11,898 nucleotides of DNA from CAMNAO01 sp045605145 (GCA_045605145.1 JAZUPH010000082.1:1-11898), one strand, 5' to 3'; counted from the first letter of the stretch, positions 1 to 8,254 are shown. Notes: a model not told the origin generated them from the sequence alone. Translations and numbers: made by a program.

Positions 1-1
1 C

Positions 2-994
2 CCCATCTTTGCCAAGTACGGCAAGTATAACATCGCTTCCTCCGCGCCCTTCAAGCGCATCGGCTATGTCGAGGCCATGAAAAAGTACGGCTCTGAGAAG
101 CCCGACCTGCGTATCGACCTGACCGTCACCGACGTGACCGAGTTGGTAAAGGGCAGTGAGTTTGCCCCCTTCAACAGCCAGTGCGTCAAGGCCGTGCCCG
201 TTTCCGGCTGTGCCATGACCCGCAAGCAGATTGACAAGCTGTGCGCCGATATCGAAGTTCAGGCCGGCAACAAGCCCTACTGGCTGCGCATTGACGAAAA
301 CGGCGCCCTCGTCGGCGGCGTTGCCAAGTTCTTTGCCGGCAAAGAGGATGCCCTCAAGGCCGCCCTCAATGCCGAAAACGGCACCCTGGTCCTCTTCACT
401 GCCGGCGCGAAGCTGGCCGCCCAGAAGGCCGCAGGTGTCTGCATTCGCATGGCGGGCGCCGCCGTACCCGGTCACATGGATGAAGAGCGCTATGAGTTCT
501 GCTGGATCGTGGACTTCCCAATGTTTGAAATGGGCGAGGAGAGCGGCGAGCTTGAGTTCTGCCACAACCCCTTCTCCATGCCCTCCGGCGGTCTTGAGAC
601 CCTGCTGAAGGCGGAGCGCGGAGAGATCGATCCTCTCACCATTACCGCCGACCAGTACGACTTGGTCTGCAACGGTGTTGAGCTTTCCTCCGGCGCTGTG
701 CGTAACCATGACCCCGACATCATGATCAAGGCCTTTGAGATGGTCCGCCTTGGCGAAGAGGATGTTAAGGCCAAGTTCCCCGCCATGTACAACGCCTTCT
801 GCTACGGCGCGCCTCCCCATGCGGGCATCGCCCCGGGCGTCGACCGCATGGTCATGCTCCTGGCAGGCGAACACTCCATTCGTGAGGTCATTCCCTTCCC
901 CATGAACAAGAACGCCCAGGACATCATGATGGGCGCCCCCTCCGCAGTCACCCAGAAGCAGCTGGACGAGCTGCACATCAAGTGCGACATCTGA
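2..994 (+). CDS. aspS: Aspartyl-tRNA synthetase, C-terminal part (5' end outside window)
   Basis: This is the 3' part (330 residues) of a class II aspartyl-tRNA synthetase, the cytoplasmic enzyme that charges tRNA-Asp with aspartate using ATP. The frame is open from base 2. An internal Met at 77 is not the start, because the residues before it (FKRIGYVEAM, then YGSEKPDLR) are family sequence. What is seen, in order: the KPDLR segment; the bacterial-type GAD insertion domain (about nt 100-430); the WIVDFPMFE segment near 502; the HNPFSMP segment near 562; and class II motif 3, with GVDRMVMLLAGEHSIREVIPFP near 836-900. Bacterial AspRS is usually about 590 residues, so the anticodon-binding domain and motifs 1-2 lie upstream. 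No disruption is visible. It is a host gene, and the phage block begins only after its terminator. Confidence 0.97.
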   Translation, partial: PIFAKYGKYNIASSAPFKRIGYVEAMKKYGSEKPDLRIDLTVTDVTELVKGSEFAPFNSQCVKAVPVSGCAMTRKQIDKLCADIEVQAGNKPYWLRIDENGALVGGVAKFFAGKEDALKAALNAENGTLVLFTAGAKLAAQKAAGVCIRMAGAAVPGHMDEERYEFCWIVDFPMFEMGEESGELEFCHNPFSMPSGGLETLLKAERGEIDPLTITADQYDLVCNGVELSSGAVRNHDPDIMIKAFEMVRLGEEDVKAKFPAMYNAFCYGAPPHAGIAPGVDRMVMLLAGEHSIREVIPFPMNKNAQDIMMGAPSAVTQKQLDELHIKCDI

Positions 995-1013
995 AGCACT
1001 CAATACAATAGCG

Positions 1014-1048
1014 AAGCCGCAGAGTGATTAACGCTCTGCGGCTTTTTT
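1014..1048 (+). terminator. Intrinsic terminator of aspS
   Basis: A perfect 11-bp stem, AAGCCGCAGAG (1014-1024) with CTCTGCGGCTT (1034-1044), encloses a 9-nt loop and runs into six T's (1043-1048). It begins 20 nt after the aspS stop, so host transcription should end before the phage block. Confidence 0.93.
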
Positions 1049-1060
1049 GCGCTTGCTCTT

Positions 1061-1091
1061 GCGCCCCCCCCAAGCCTTCCCCCGGGGGCGC
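1061..1091. repeat. GC-rich inverted repeat
   Basis: GCGCCCCC (1061-1068) pairs with GGGGGCGC (1084-1091). The loop contains an AAGCCTTCCCC stretch. It directly follows the aspS terminator and precedes the larger inverted-repeat element. It resembles GC-rich intergenic palindromes scattered in Clostridia genomes. No gene is visible here. Confidence 0.5.
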
Positions 1092-1102
1092 CGCAAAGAG
1101 AA

Positions 1103-1228
1103 CGGATTGCCACGTCGCTTCGCTCCTCGCAATGACAGCCAAATTTGTGGTGTATATATTCTATTTGCCATTTACCAACTTGCTTGTCATTGCGAAGCCA
1201 GCGCCGCAGCGTTGGCTGTGGCAATCCG
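1103..1228. repeat. 126-bp intergenic inverted-repeat element (MITE- or REP-like)
   Basis: The ends are an exact 11-bp inverted pair: CGGATTGCCAC (1103-1113) and GTGGCAATCCG (1218-1228). A second exact pair sits inside: TCGCAATGACA (1127-1137) and TGTCATTGCGA (1185-1195). It therefore consists of two copies of one motif in opposite orientation around a 47-nt AT-rich centre (1138-1184). The motif (GGATTGCCAC...GCAATGACA) is, from general knowledge, a widely scattered intergenic repeat in several bacterial groups including Clostridia. It contains no coding potential of its own. Nothing shows whether it moves, and I could not identify target-site duplications. Confidence 0.75.
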
Positions 1229-1294
1229 CGCCATCCCCAAAAACGTCTCCCTCTTGTGGGGAAGCAGCAATATCAATCCCCCCACAGCAAATAT

Positions 1295-1332
1295 GGGGCG
1301 GGTGTTAGAGACGGCACCCGCCTTTTTGTTAT
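1295..1332 (+). terminator. Terminator-like hairpin, copy A of a 38-bp repeated element
   Basis: GGCGGGTG (1297-1304) pairs with CACCCGCC (1315-1322), followed by five T's (1323-1327). This is the form of an intrinsic terminator. It stands 47 nt before the terminase start, and the same 38-bp element recurs at 9422-9459 with 34 of 38 identical bases, before the lysis cassette. It may insulate the phage unit from upstream transcription, or act as a leader or attenuator. The sequence shows only the hairpin and the repetition. Confidence 0.75.
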
Positions 1333-1378
1333 TGTTGTTAAGACGAAAAAAGAACATCAGGAAAGGGGAGAAGGGAAG

Positions 1379-2788
1379 ATGGAGCTGATTATCGACCAGC
1401 CGAATGAGAAGCAAAAGCTGTTTTTGCAGGATGAGCACAAGTTCGTGGCCTTCGGCGGCGCCAGAGGCGGCGGCAAAAGCTGGGCCGTGCGCACAAAGGC
1501 CAAGCTGATGTGCCTTAAGTACCCGGGATTAAAGTGCCTCATCGTGCGAAACACCTTTCCCGAGCTGCGCAATAACCACATCGTGCCGCTCATTGAAGAG
1601 CTGTACCGCATCGCCGCCTACAACAAGCAGGAGAAAGTGTTCACCTTCCGAAACGGCAGCACCATCGCCTTCGGCTACTGCGACAACGACGCCGACCTTG
1701 GCCAGTATCAGGGCGCGGAGTATGACGTGATCTTCCTCGACGAGGCGGGTCTTTTGAAAGAGGAGTGGATAAAGAAGATCATCATCTGCTGCCGCGGGGC
1801 AAACGAGCTGCCCAAGCGGGTGTATTTCACCCTGAACCCCGGCGGGCCCAGCCACGGCTATTTCAAGCGCCTTTTCATTGACCGGAAATTTCAGGACGGC
1901 GAGGATCCGGAGGAATACTCCTTCCACCAGTCGCTGGTTACGGACAACAAGGTGCTCATGCAGATGCAGCCGGATTATATCAAGCAGCTTCAGGCCCTGC
2001 CACCAAAGCTGCGCCGCGCATGGCTTGAGGGCAGCTGGGACGTGTTCGAGGGCATATTCTTCGAGGATTTTGTCATCGACCCGCCCCTGCAGACGGCGCA
2101 GGACGAGGGGGTCACCGCGGATGAACTGCGTTATCAGCGCCGCTGGTGCCATGTTATCGAGCCCTTTGAGCCGCCCGCCGGCTGGAACATCCTGCGCTCC
2201 TACGACTTCGGCTACGGCAAGCCCTTCTCCTGCGCCTGGTGGGCGGTGGATTATGACGGCGTGCTCTACCGCATTCTTGAGCTTTACGGCTGCACCAATG
2301 TGCCAAACGAGGGGGTCAAGTGGACGCCCGACCGGCAGGCGGAGGAGATAGCAAAGATCGAACACAGCCACCCATGGCTGCGGGGGAAGAGGATCACCGG
2401 AGTTGCCGACCCGGCAATATGGGACGCCTCCCGCGGGGAGAGCATCGCCGAGACGATGATGCGCCACGGGATATATTTTACCCCCGGCGACAATAACCGA
2501 ATCGCCGGCTGGATGCAGCTTCACTACCGGCTGCAGTTCGATGAAAACGGCGTGGCCCGGATGTATGTCTTCCGCAACTGCCATGCCTTCATCCGCACAA
2601 TACCCCTTATGATGTATGACAGAAGCAAGGTTGAAGACCTTGACACCGCCCTTGAGGATCACTGTGCTGACGAGGCGCGCTACCTGTGCATGTCGCGCCC
2701 CGTCAAACCTCATCGGCAGGTGGAGGTCAAACAGCTTTTGATAGATCCGCTGAACCAATATCAAAAAGTAAAACGATACGGAAGATAG
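1379..2788 (+). CDS. Phage terminase large subunit (ATPase and nuclease)
   Basis: A 469-residue packaging motor that cuts concatemeric phage DNA and pumps it through the portal using ATP. The N-terminal ATPase has Walker A FGGARGGGKS (residues 25-34), an RNTFPELR segment (57-64), Walker B VIFLDEA (117-123, with D121 and E122) and a coupling-type motif TLNPGG (151-156). The C-terminal RNase H-like nuclease shows acidic residues at YDFG (D276), VADPA (D344) and EDHCADEA (D427 or D431). All key residues look intact, and the length is normal. The open frame extends upstream to a TTG at 1145, but that part crosses the repeat element and the hairpin. I chose ATG 1379, preceded by a purine-rich AGGAAAGGGGAG stretch. 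The portal follows after 10 nt. No small terminase subunit is visible upstream. Confidence 0.95.
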   Translation: MELIIDQPNEKQKLFLQDEHKFVAFGGARGGGKSWAVRTKAKLMCLKYPGLKCLIVRNTFPELRNNHIVPLIEELYRIAAYNKQEKVFTFRNGSTIAFGYCDNDADLGQYQGAEYDVIFLDEAGLLKEEWIKKIIICCRGANELPKRVYFTLNPGGPSHGYFKRLFIDRKFQDGEDPEEYSFHQSLVTDNKVLMQMQPDYIKQLQALPPKLRRAWLEGSWDVFEGIFFEDFVIDPPLQTAQDEGVTADELRYQRRWCHVIEPFEPPAGWNILRSYDFGYGKPFSCAWWAVDYDGVLYRILELYGCTNVPNEGVKWTPDRQAEEIAKIEHSHPWLRGKRITGVADPAIWDASRGESIAETMMRHGIYFTPGDNNRIAGWMQLHYRLQFDENGVARMYVFRNCHAFIRTIPLMMYDRSKVEDLDTALEDHCADEARYLCMSRPVKPHRQVEVKQLLIDPLNQYQKVKRYGR

Positions 2789-2798
2789 GAGGAAATTA

Positions 2799-4742
2799 AT
2801 GGACGAAATTGTAATGGCTGCCGCGCCGGTCATTGACAGCGAGAGACTGATGGACTTCACCCGCACGCTGCAGAAATACAAGGCGGCAAAGGCCCGTCTT
2901 GAGTCGCGCATCGTCGCCTCGGAAGAGTGGTGGAAGCTGCGCAATGACCGCCAGACGGCCCGGGACGGCTTCATCCACCCGGAGGCGGAGGACTTTCACA
3001 GTGTTTCCGGCTGGCTGCATAACGTGATCGTGTCCAAACACGCGGACGCGATGGACGCCTACCCGGATCCCACCATACTGCCCCGTGAGCAGGGTGACAA
3101 GGCCGAGGCGCAGATGCTCTCGAGCATTATTCCCGCGGTTATCGAGCAGAACCGCTTTGAGAGCACCTACTCCGATGTCATGTGGCAGAAGCTGAAAACC
3201 GGCACCGGCGTATACAAGGTCATGTGGGACACGGCGAAGCTCAACGGACTTGGCGACATCGCCATTGAGCGGGTGGACCTTCTCAATCTGTTCTGGACGC
3301 CGGGAGTTACCGACATTCAGAACGCGAAAATGGTGTTCCACACCGCCCTTATGGATAAGGACGAGGTGGAGCAGCAGTACCCCCAGACCCGCGGGAAGCT
3401 CAACAGCAACGGCTTTGTCAGTACAAAGTTTCTCTACGATGACACGGTGGACACCTCTGACAAGGTCACTGTGATCGAGGTATATTACAAAAAGCCCGTC
3501 GGCGGCAAAAGGTTGCTGCACTACTGCAAGTATGTGGGGGATGTGCTGCTCTACGCCACGGAAAATGAGGTGCTGCCCCCCACAGTGGAGGTCGTCGGCC
3601 CCGACGGACTGGTTGACCAGCTGCCACTGGGACGCGCCATGAGCGAGACCGGCCTTTACGACCACGGCCAGTACCCCTTCGTGTTCGACACGCTCTTTCC
3701 CGTTGAGGGCTCACCCTGCGGCTACGGCTTTGTTGATCTGTGCCGCAATCCCCAGATGGAGATCGACCTGCTGAAAACGGCCTTCGTGAAAAATGCCCTT
3801 GTGGGTGCGGTGCCCCGCTATTTCTCCCGCGCGGACGGCGGCGTGAACGAGGATGAGTTCCTTGACCTCAACCGCGCCCTTGTGCATGTGGACGGCAACC
3901 TGGGGGAGGATTCCCTGCGCCTTGTGGAGCACAAATCCCTCGACGGCGTGTATGTACAGTGCCTGAACAACACGATACAGGAGCTGCGCGAGACCAGCGG
4001 CAACACCGACTCCGCCACGGGCATCACCTCCGGCGGCGTTACCGCGGCCTCAGCCATCGCCGCCCTGCAGGAGGCCAGTGGAAAGGGCAGCCGCGATGCC
4101 ACCCAGGCATCCTACCGCGCCTATGCCCGGGTCATCACCCTGTGCATCGAGCTGATGCGCCAGTTTTACGACCTGCCCCGCCATTTCCGCATCCTTGGCG
4201 AGTACGGCGCGGATAAATTTGTCAGCTATTCCAACCGGAACCTCAAGCTCCAGACCCTTGACGGCGGAAGCTACCGCCTGCCGGAGTTTGACATTAAAGT
4301 CTCCGCACAGAAGCGCAGCGCCTACACAAAAATGGCGCAGAACGAGCTGGCGGTGCAGTTTTTCAAGCTGGGCTTCTTCAATCCCCAGATGTCCGATCAG
4401 GCGCTGATGTGCCTTGGCATGATGGACTTTGACGGCAAGGACGAGCTGCAGCAGAAAATATCCCAAAACGGCATCATGTACGAAAGGCTGCTCCAGTATC
4501 AGCAGATGGCGCTCATGCTGGCTCAGCAGTACCGCCCCGAGCTGGTGCAGGGCCTTGCCCAAAACATCACCCACGGTCTGGGCATCCCACTGCCTGCGGG
4601 CGGCGGGGATATGTCCGCGTATAAGGCGGCGGCCTCCGGCATCGCCAACAGCGGTGAGCGCGCCCAGGTACTGGGCAGCCGCGCCCGTGTGCGTGAAGCG
4701 GCACAGCCCGACGGCGGTCGCGTCCTGGCTTCGGGGGATTGA
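2799..4742 (+). CDS. Phage portal protein (P22-like type)
   Basis: A 647-residue protein expected to form the dodecameric portal ring at one capsid vertex, where it docks the terminase and passes DNA. Start ATG 2799 has AGGAGG (2787-2792), which overlaps the terminase stop, so the pair is probably translationally coupled. Recognisable family features are an N-terminal helical region with W-rich EEWWKLRND (about residues 43-51), a central body with the SEFA-like FWTPGVTDI segment (about 167-175), and the conserved LRETSG...GITSGGVTAASAIAALQE stretch (about 397-426) typical of portals of this type. The C-terminal third is helical and Gln-rich, with LQYQQMALMLAQQY near 567. It appears full length and undamaged. 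Assignment to the P22-like group rests on remembered family sequence plus its place after the terminase. Confidence 0.92.
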   Translation: MDEIVMAAAPVIDSERLMDFTRTLQKYKAAKARLESRIVASEEWWKLRNDRQTARDGFIHPEAEDFHSVSGWLHNVIVSKHADAMDAYPDPTILPREQGDKAEAQMLSSIIPAVIEQNRFESTYSDVMWQKLKTGTGVYKVMWDTAKLNGLGDIAIERVDLLNLFWTPGVTDIQNAKMVFHTALMDKDEVEQQYPQTRGKLNSNGFVSTKFLYDDTVDTSDKVTVIEVYYKKPVGGKRLLHYCKYVGDVLLYATENEVLPPTVEVVGPDGLVDQLPLGRAMSETGLYDHGQYPFVFDTLFPVEGSPCGYGFVDLCRNPQMEIDLLKTAFVKNALVGAVPRYFSRADGGVNEDEFLDLNRALVHVDGNLGEDSLRLVEHKSLDGVYVQCLNNTIQELRETSGNTDSATGITSGGVTAASAIAALQEASGKGSRDATQASYRAYARVITLCIELMRQFYDLPRHFRILGEYGADKFVSYSNRNLKLQTLDGGSYRLPEFDIKVSAQKRSAYTKMAQNELAVQFFKLGFFNPQMSDQALMCLGMMDFDGKDELQQKISQNGIMYERLLQYQQMALMLAQQYRPELVQGLAQNITHGLGIPLPAGGGDMSAYKAAASGIANSGERAQVLGSRARVREAAQPDGGRVLASGD

Positions 4743-4745
4743 GTG

Positions 4746-5051
4746 ATGGTTGACATCGTGTATGAGCGGAAGAAGTACCGCGTCACCGCTGTCGGTCATG
4801 CGGGCGCGGGCGAGCATGGCAGCGACCCCGTCTGCGCGGCGGTGTCCGCGCTTATCTACACACTCGCCGCCTATGCCAGACAGCTTGGCACCGCGGCTAC
4901 GCGCCTTGAGCCGGGCAACGCCTTTGTTGCCCTTGCGCCCCGCCGCCGCTGCCGCCCGGTGGCAGAGCTGGTGTTCGATGTGCTTTGCGGCGGCCTGTCC
5001 CTCATCGCCCAGAAGTATCCCGACAATGTGCGCTACCGTGTGGAAGAGTGA
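4746..5051 (+). CDS. Prp-family cysteine protease (phage copy, probable capsid maturation protease)
   Basis: A 101-residue protein matching the Prp (YsxB) family. It has GHA at residues 17-19 and a G-x-D-x-VCAAVS block at 25-33, giving His18 and Cys30 as the expected catalytic pair. The canonical D-I-V-C is D-P-V-C here. Cellular Prp removes the N-terminal extension of ribosomal protein L27 in Firmicutes and is normally encoded between rplU and rpmA. In Staphylococcus phage 80alpha the host Prp also processes capsid and scaffold proteins. This copy sits directly after a portal gene instead, so I infer cleavage of head proteins. A GTG at 4743 abuts the portal stop, and ATG 4746 follows it immediately. 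I prefer ATG. No strong ribosome binding site is present, which suggests coupling to the portal. Confidence 0.85.
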   Translation: MVDIVYERKKYRVTAVGHAGAGEHGSDPVCAAVSALIYTLAAYARQLGTAATRLEPGNAFVALAPRRRCRPVAELVFDVLCGGLSLIAQKYPDNVRYRVEE

Positions 5052-5092
5052 TGGGATGGAAAAAATAAACCGAAACAGAAGGAGAGATCAAT

Positions 5093-6313
5093 TTGGCATC
5101 GGTATATGAACCCTGGAAGAAAAAAGACCTGTACGCCGTGACCCCGACGGAGGACGGCCAGAACCATGCCCCCAAATCTGTGGAGACGGTACCGGTCAGC
5201 CTGCCGGTGAGTACCGCACCGACCGTGGATACCGGCGCCCCCACATATGGAAGCGGGGGCGGCGGCTCCGGCAGGGGGCAGAGCATACTGCCCGACAGCG
5301 CCACAAGCCTGCCGGTGTACAGCAATACCTACATCAACCCCGCGGAGAACGGGGCCTATATGCAGGCGATGGAGGCACTGCGTGCGGCAGAATCCCAGCT
5401 GCCCACCTACAACAACAGCTACGCTGCCGATATAGACGCCCTCTACGCCCAAATAACGGGGCGTGAGCCGTTCAGCTATGACCTGAACAGTGATCCGCTG
5501 TATAAACAGTACCGTCAGCAGTATCTGCTCGGCGGGCGTCAGGCGATGATGGATATCATGGGGCAGGCCTCGGCGCTGACCGGCGGCTACGGCTCCACCT
5601 ATTCACAGTCGGTGGGACAGCAGCAGTATAACGCCTACCTGCAGCAGCTTAACAATGTCGTGCCCACCCTGTATGAAAACGCCTACAACCGCTGGCAGGA
5701 TGAGGGGGCGGAGCTGTATAACCGCTACAGCCTCACTCAGTCCATGGCCAATGACGAGTATAACAAGTACCGCGACAGCCTGTCCGACTATTGGCAGAGG
5801 GTGAGCTATGCCCAGTCTAACGCCGACGCGGCCTATAACAAGGCACTCAACGATCGCAATTGGCAGTATCAGCTTAATCGCGACGCCCTGAGCGATCAGC
5901 AGGCGGCAAGGGATAACCTGCTTGAGTCCATGGGCATCGGCTACACCCCTACCGCCGCTGATGCCGCCGCCGCCGGCATGAGCACGGGCGAGATGAACGC
6001 CTGGCTGAGCTATATCGCGGGGCAGAACCAGCCGAAGTACAGCGGAGGCGGGGGCGGAGTTTGGTCTGACCAAGCAGAAAAAGTTAGCAATGCAATGCAG
6101 GAACTATTTGATACTAACGATTATGTTAACCCGGCGTTGAAAGCTGACGGTGCAAGCGGAGCTTTTATCGGCCCTGCAATGACAGCGGCTGATATAAGGG
6201 AATCGGCGGTAACGATGTGTGAAACGTACGGTGTGCCCCAAAGCGAGCGGGACGACCTTGTAAATGCTATTGTTGAAGAGTGGTATGATTTGCAGAAGGG
6301 CGCCAAAGGATGA
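5093..6313 (+). CDS. Tyr/Asn/Gln-rich helical phage protein, unknown function
   Basis: A 406-residue protein starting with TTG at 5093, chosen because AAGGAG (5079-5084) stands 8 nt upstream. Layout: a Pro/Thr/Gly-rich N-terminus (1-75) with a poly-Gly linker (53-60); a helical middle (85-285) full of Tyr, Asn and Gln, including DPLYKQYRQQY (135-145), a GQASALTGGYGSTYSQ segment (157-172) and repeated YNxxxxDxxWxY-like units (200-265); a second Gly linker (318-322); and a C-terminal domain of about 84 residues. I remember similar proteins next to portal genes in Firmicutes prophages, but no established function. A minor head, connector or DNA-ejection role is inferred from position only. DNA after about 6060 is visibly AT-richer, exactly past the second Gly linker, suggesting the C-terminal domain was exchanged. 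Its stop overlaps the next start by ATGA. Confidence 0.85.
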   Translation: MASVYEPWKKKDLYAVTPTEDGQNHAPKSVETVPVSLPVSTAPTVDTGAPTYGSGGGGSGRGQSILPDSATSLPVYSNTYINPAENGAYMQAMEALRAAESQLPTYNNSYAADIDALYAQITGREPFSYDLNSDPLYKQYRQQYLLGGRQAMMDIMGQASALTGGYGSTYSQSVGQQQYNAYLQQLNNVVPTLYENAYNRWQDEGAELYNRYSLTQSMANDEYNKYRDSLSDYWQRVSYAQSNADAAYNKALNDRNWQYQLNRDALSDQQAARDNLLESMGIGYTPTAADAAAAGMSTGEMNAWLSYIAGQNQPKYSGGGGGVWSDQAEKVSNAMQELFDTNDYVNPALKADGASGAFIGPAMTAADIRESAVTMCETYGVPQSERDDLVNAIVEEWYDLQKGAKG

Positions 6314-8205
6314 GTATTAAGGAGAAATATAACGAAGTCGTTAATAAAAGATATACATCTCCATCCTTTAGTGCAGGAAGCGGCATTAAAGGGAAATATC
6401 TCAATATCCAAAAGAATAAAAATCGCGGTAATGATTTCTTGTCAATGCATGAAAATGATAACGAAACTGGGCGCAGGGTAGACGAGCTGCGTATGCATCG
6501 CGAGAACGAAACTCAAGTTGAATATGATGATGTGCAGCAGTTCTTTGAGTATACCGATGCATTGGTGGACAGATATAATACGGATATTGGCAAGAGGAAA
6601 AGTGCAGATCAGATTTCGGCGACCACAAACACCATCAATAGGTATTACTCTCAGCTTGAAGGAGTGCGTGAATACTATAAAGCCAATGCGTCCTCGTATG
6701 AAAATTATGACGAGATAGTAGCGCAGTTGGACAGCATAGATAGGCTGTATCAGGATATGCTGTCCGGCACACAGTCATCTGGGGAGTATTACGCCACTTT
6801 TGACAGCGCGGATGAGTATAACTTGTCGAACAAATATTACGGCATGAGCAGCAGCGAGATACAGGCAGAGCTTGACCGGCTGACATCAGAGGGCGCGATA
6901 TACACCACCCGCGCGGCGACGGATGACGAGATCGCCATTGAGGCGGCGCGGCTGGATGCGGAGGCGGAAAACACACTCCGGTATTATCGTGATGCATATG
7001 AGATGTGGCGGTCTGGTGCAGATGGCTACGATCAGGGTGTGGTCGATGAATACCGCGACGCCGCCAGAAGAGCGGATGCCCAGCGCGCTGCCTTTTATTC
7101 CGGCTTGCAAGCCACCGGCGGCTGGGAAGTTACCGAGATTACCGGCAACATGTATCAGGACGAAATAGACTGGCTGACGGGGTATAAAGGCGAAGTATCG
7201 TTACAAGAGACTACGCGCGCAGCAACAGAAGCAGCGCAGCAGGAAATGGAAACAGCCGAAGTGGCAGCAATCGCGTTGGAAAGCGTAGGTCTGTACAAGG
7301 GGGAAAGACTGTCAGAGGAAGAAATAGCTCAAATGGATGCGGATTTGTTGCGTGTAATGAATAATGCCCGTTTACTATACGAGACAGCCTATAGCAGTAC
7401 AACAACAAGCAGTTCACAGGTTGTGCGCTATAAACGCGAGCTGGAGACTGCGGAGGCAAATTATAACAACTTTATTGCTGCCCTACCGTACATAGTGTTG
7501 TCATCGCTGCATCAGAAGGAGAATGATTACATAAATGATATCGGTTCAGCTCGAGCGGATCAGAACAGTAAAACAACCATATTCCCCCTGCCGTGGCAGA
7601 GCAGTAATGATGTGAGTCTGTTTAAACAAGGTGGGCTTCAAGACTGGCGTCAGTACACCTTTATGACAGAAGCAGAGCGCGCGGAGTATAACCGTTTGTG
7701 GAATGAAGAGGGGGAATATGTTGCGTCTGCCTATCTTGAATCACTGACCGATAACGCCCTTAATGCCCGATATGGATATGACATAGCTCAAGGCAACAGT
7801 GGTGCGGCAAAAGTGGGTGCTCAGATAATGTATGGCTTTAAGGATGCTGTTGGTAACATTACTAAACTATGGTCGGACAAGCCACACGAACCCGCCGCAT
7901 GGGAGTACGCGTCTGAGTATATGATGGATGGTGAAGACAGCTGGATTAATTGGCTGCTGCAAAAGGCCGCCCATTGGGCTGGTGGAGAGGCGCCTTCTTG
8001 GCTGTTGAAGCGTTATGCAAAATGGTTTACAGGCAATAACGGTGTTGCCCAATTGCTGGGAGATTTACTTGGAGGTATTATATCGATCGGTGAGGCTTAT
8101 GAAAAAGCAAAAGAGCGAGGATATACCGGAACCGAAGCACAGTTTTACGGGATAGTTGAGGGCATAGGCAAATCAATGATAGAAGATCAAATTGGACTAG
8201 GGTAA
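6310..8205 (+). CDS. Large helical phage protein, probably 3'-truncated
   Basis: A 631-residue acidic, mostly helical protein, starting at ATG 6310 within the ATGA overlap with the preceding gene and with AGAAGGG just upstream. The N-terminus is basic (1-45). Residues about 60-430 look like long coiled-coil helices (for example 195-265, rich in Glu/Ala/Arg). The end (about 585-625) has a Gly-rich hydrophobic stretch followed by AKERGYTGTEAQFYGIVEG. That last segment resembles the AKDRGLSDDQALILGTVAG of the orphan fragment at 8939-9259. In related phage proteins, as I remember them, this kind of segment lies inside much longer polypeptides, so this gene may have lost its 3' half. The DNA is AT-rich except for a GC-rich island (about 6850-7180), so it is a mosaic. 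Function is unknown. An internal virion or ejection protein is a guess from size, helix content and position. Confidence 0.8.
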   Translation: MSIKEKYNEVVNKRYTSPSFSAGSGIKGKYLNIQKNKNRGNDFLSMHENDNETGRRVDELRMHRENETQVEYDDVQQFFEYTDALVDRYNTDIGKRKSADQISATTNTINRYYSQLEGVREYYKANASSYENYDEIVAQLDSIDRLYQDMLSGTQSSGEYYATFDSADEYNLSNKYYGMSSSEIQAELDRLTSEGAIYTTRAATDDEIAIEAARLDAEAENTLRYYRDAYEMWRSGADGYDQGVVDEYRDAARRADAQRAAFYSGLQATGGWEVTEITGNMYQDEIDWLTGYKGEVSLQETTRAATEAAQQEMETAEVAAIALESVGLYKGERLSEEEIAQMDADLLRVMNNARLLYETAYSSTTTSSSQVVRYKRELETAEANYNNFIAALPYIVLSSLHQKENDYINDIGSARADQNSKTTIFPLPWQSSNDVSLFKQGGLQDWRQYTFMTEAERAEYNRLWNEEGEYVASAYLESLTDNALNARYGYDIAQGNSGAAKVGAQIMYGFKDAVGNITKLWSDKPHEPAAWEYASEYMMDGEDSWINWLLQKAAHWAGGEAPSWLLKRYAKWFTGNNGVAQLLGDLLGGIISIGEAYEKAKERGYTGTEAQFYGIVEGIGKSMIEDQIGLG

Positions 8206-8245
8206 AAGACAAATACAGCAGCAATCTGCAAGATTGCTGCTGTAT
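8204..8245 (-). terminator. Terminator of the reverse-strand gene
   Basis: A perfect 14-bp stem, ATACAGCAGCAATC (8213-8226) with GATTGCTGCTGTAT (8232-8245), has a 5-nt loop. Read on the minus strand it is followed by TTTGTCTTTT, and it lies 9 nt past the stop of the 8255-8833 gene. On the plus strand no good T-run follows, although it could still hinder read-through from the 6310-8205 gene. Confidence 0.85.
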
Positions 8246-8254
8246 TATATGCGA

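Noticed and set aside
1145..1378. Upstream extension of the terminase frame to a TTG codon
   Set aside because: The extra 78 codons read through the inverted-repeat element and the terminator hairpin. The ATG at 1379 has a purine-rich site and gives a normal terminase N-terminus.
1529..2974. A 481-codon open frame on the minus strand across the terminase gene
   Set aside because: It mirrors a GC-rich coding gene whose third positions are C/G. It has no ribosome binding site and no recognisable domain. The long minus-strand frames at 2796-3665, 4050-4817 and 9564-10919 are rejected for the same reason.
8206..8245. Plus-strand terminator for the 6310-8205 gene
   Set aside because: The hairpin is strong, but the following plus-strand bases (TATATGCGATC) are not a T-run. 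The T-rich side faces the minus-strand gene.
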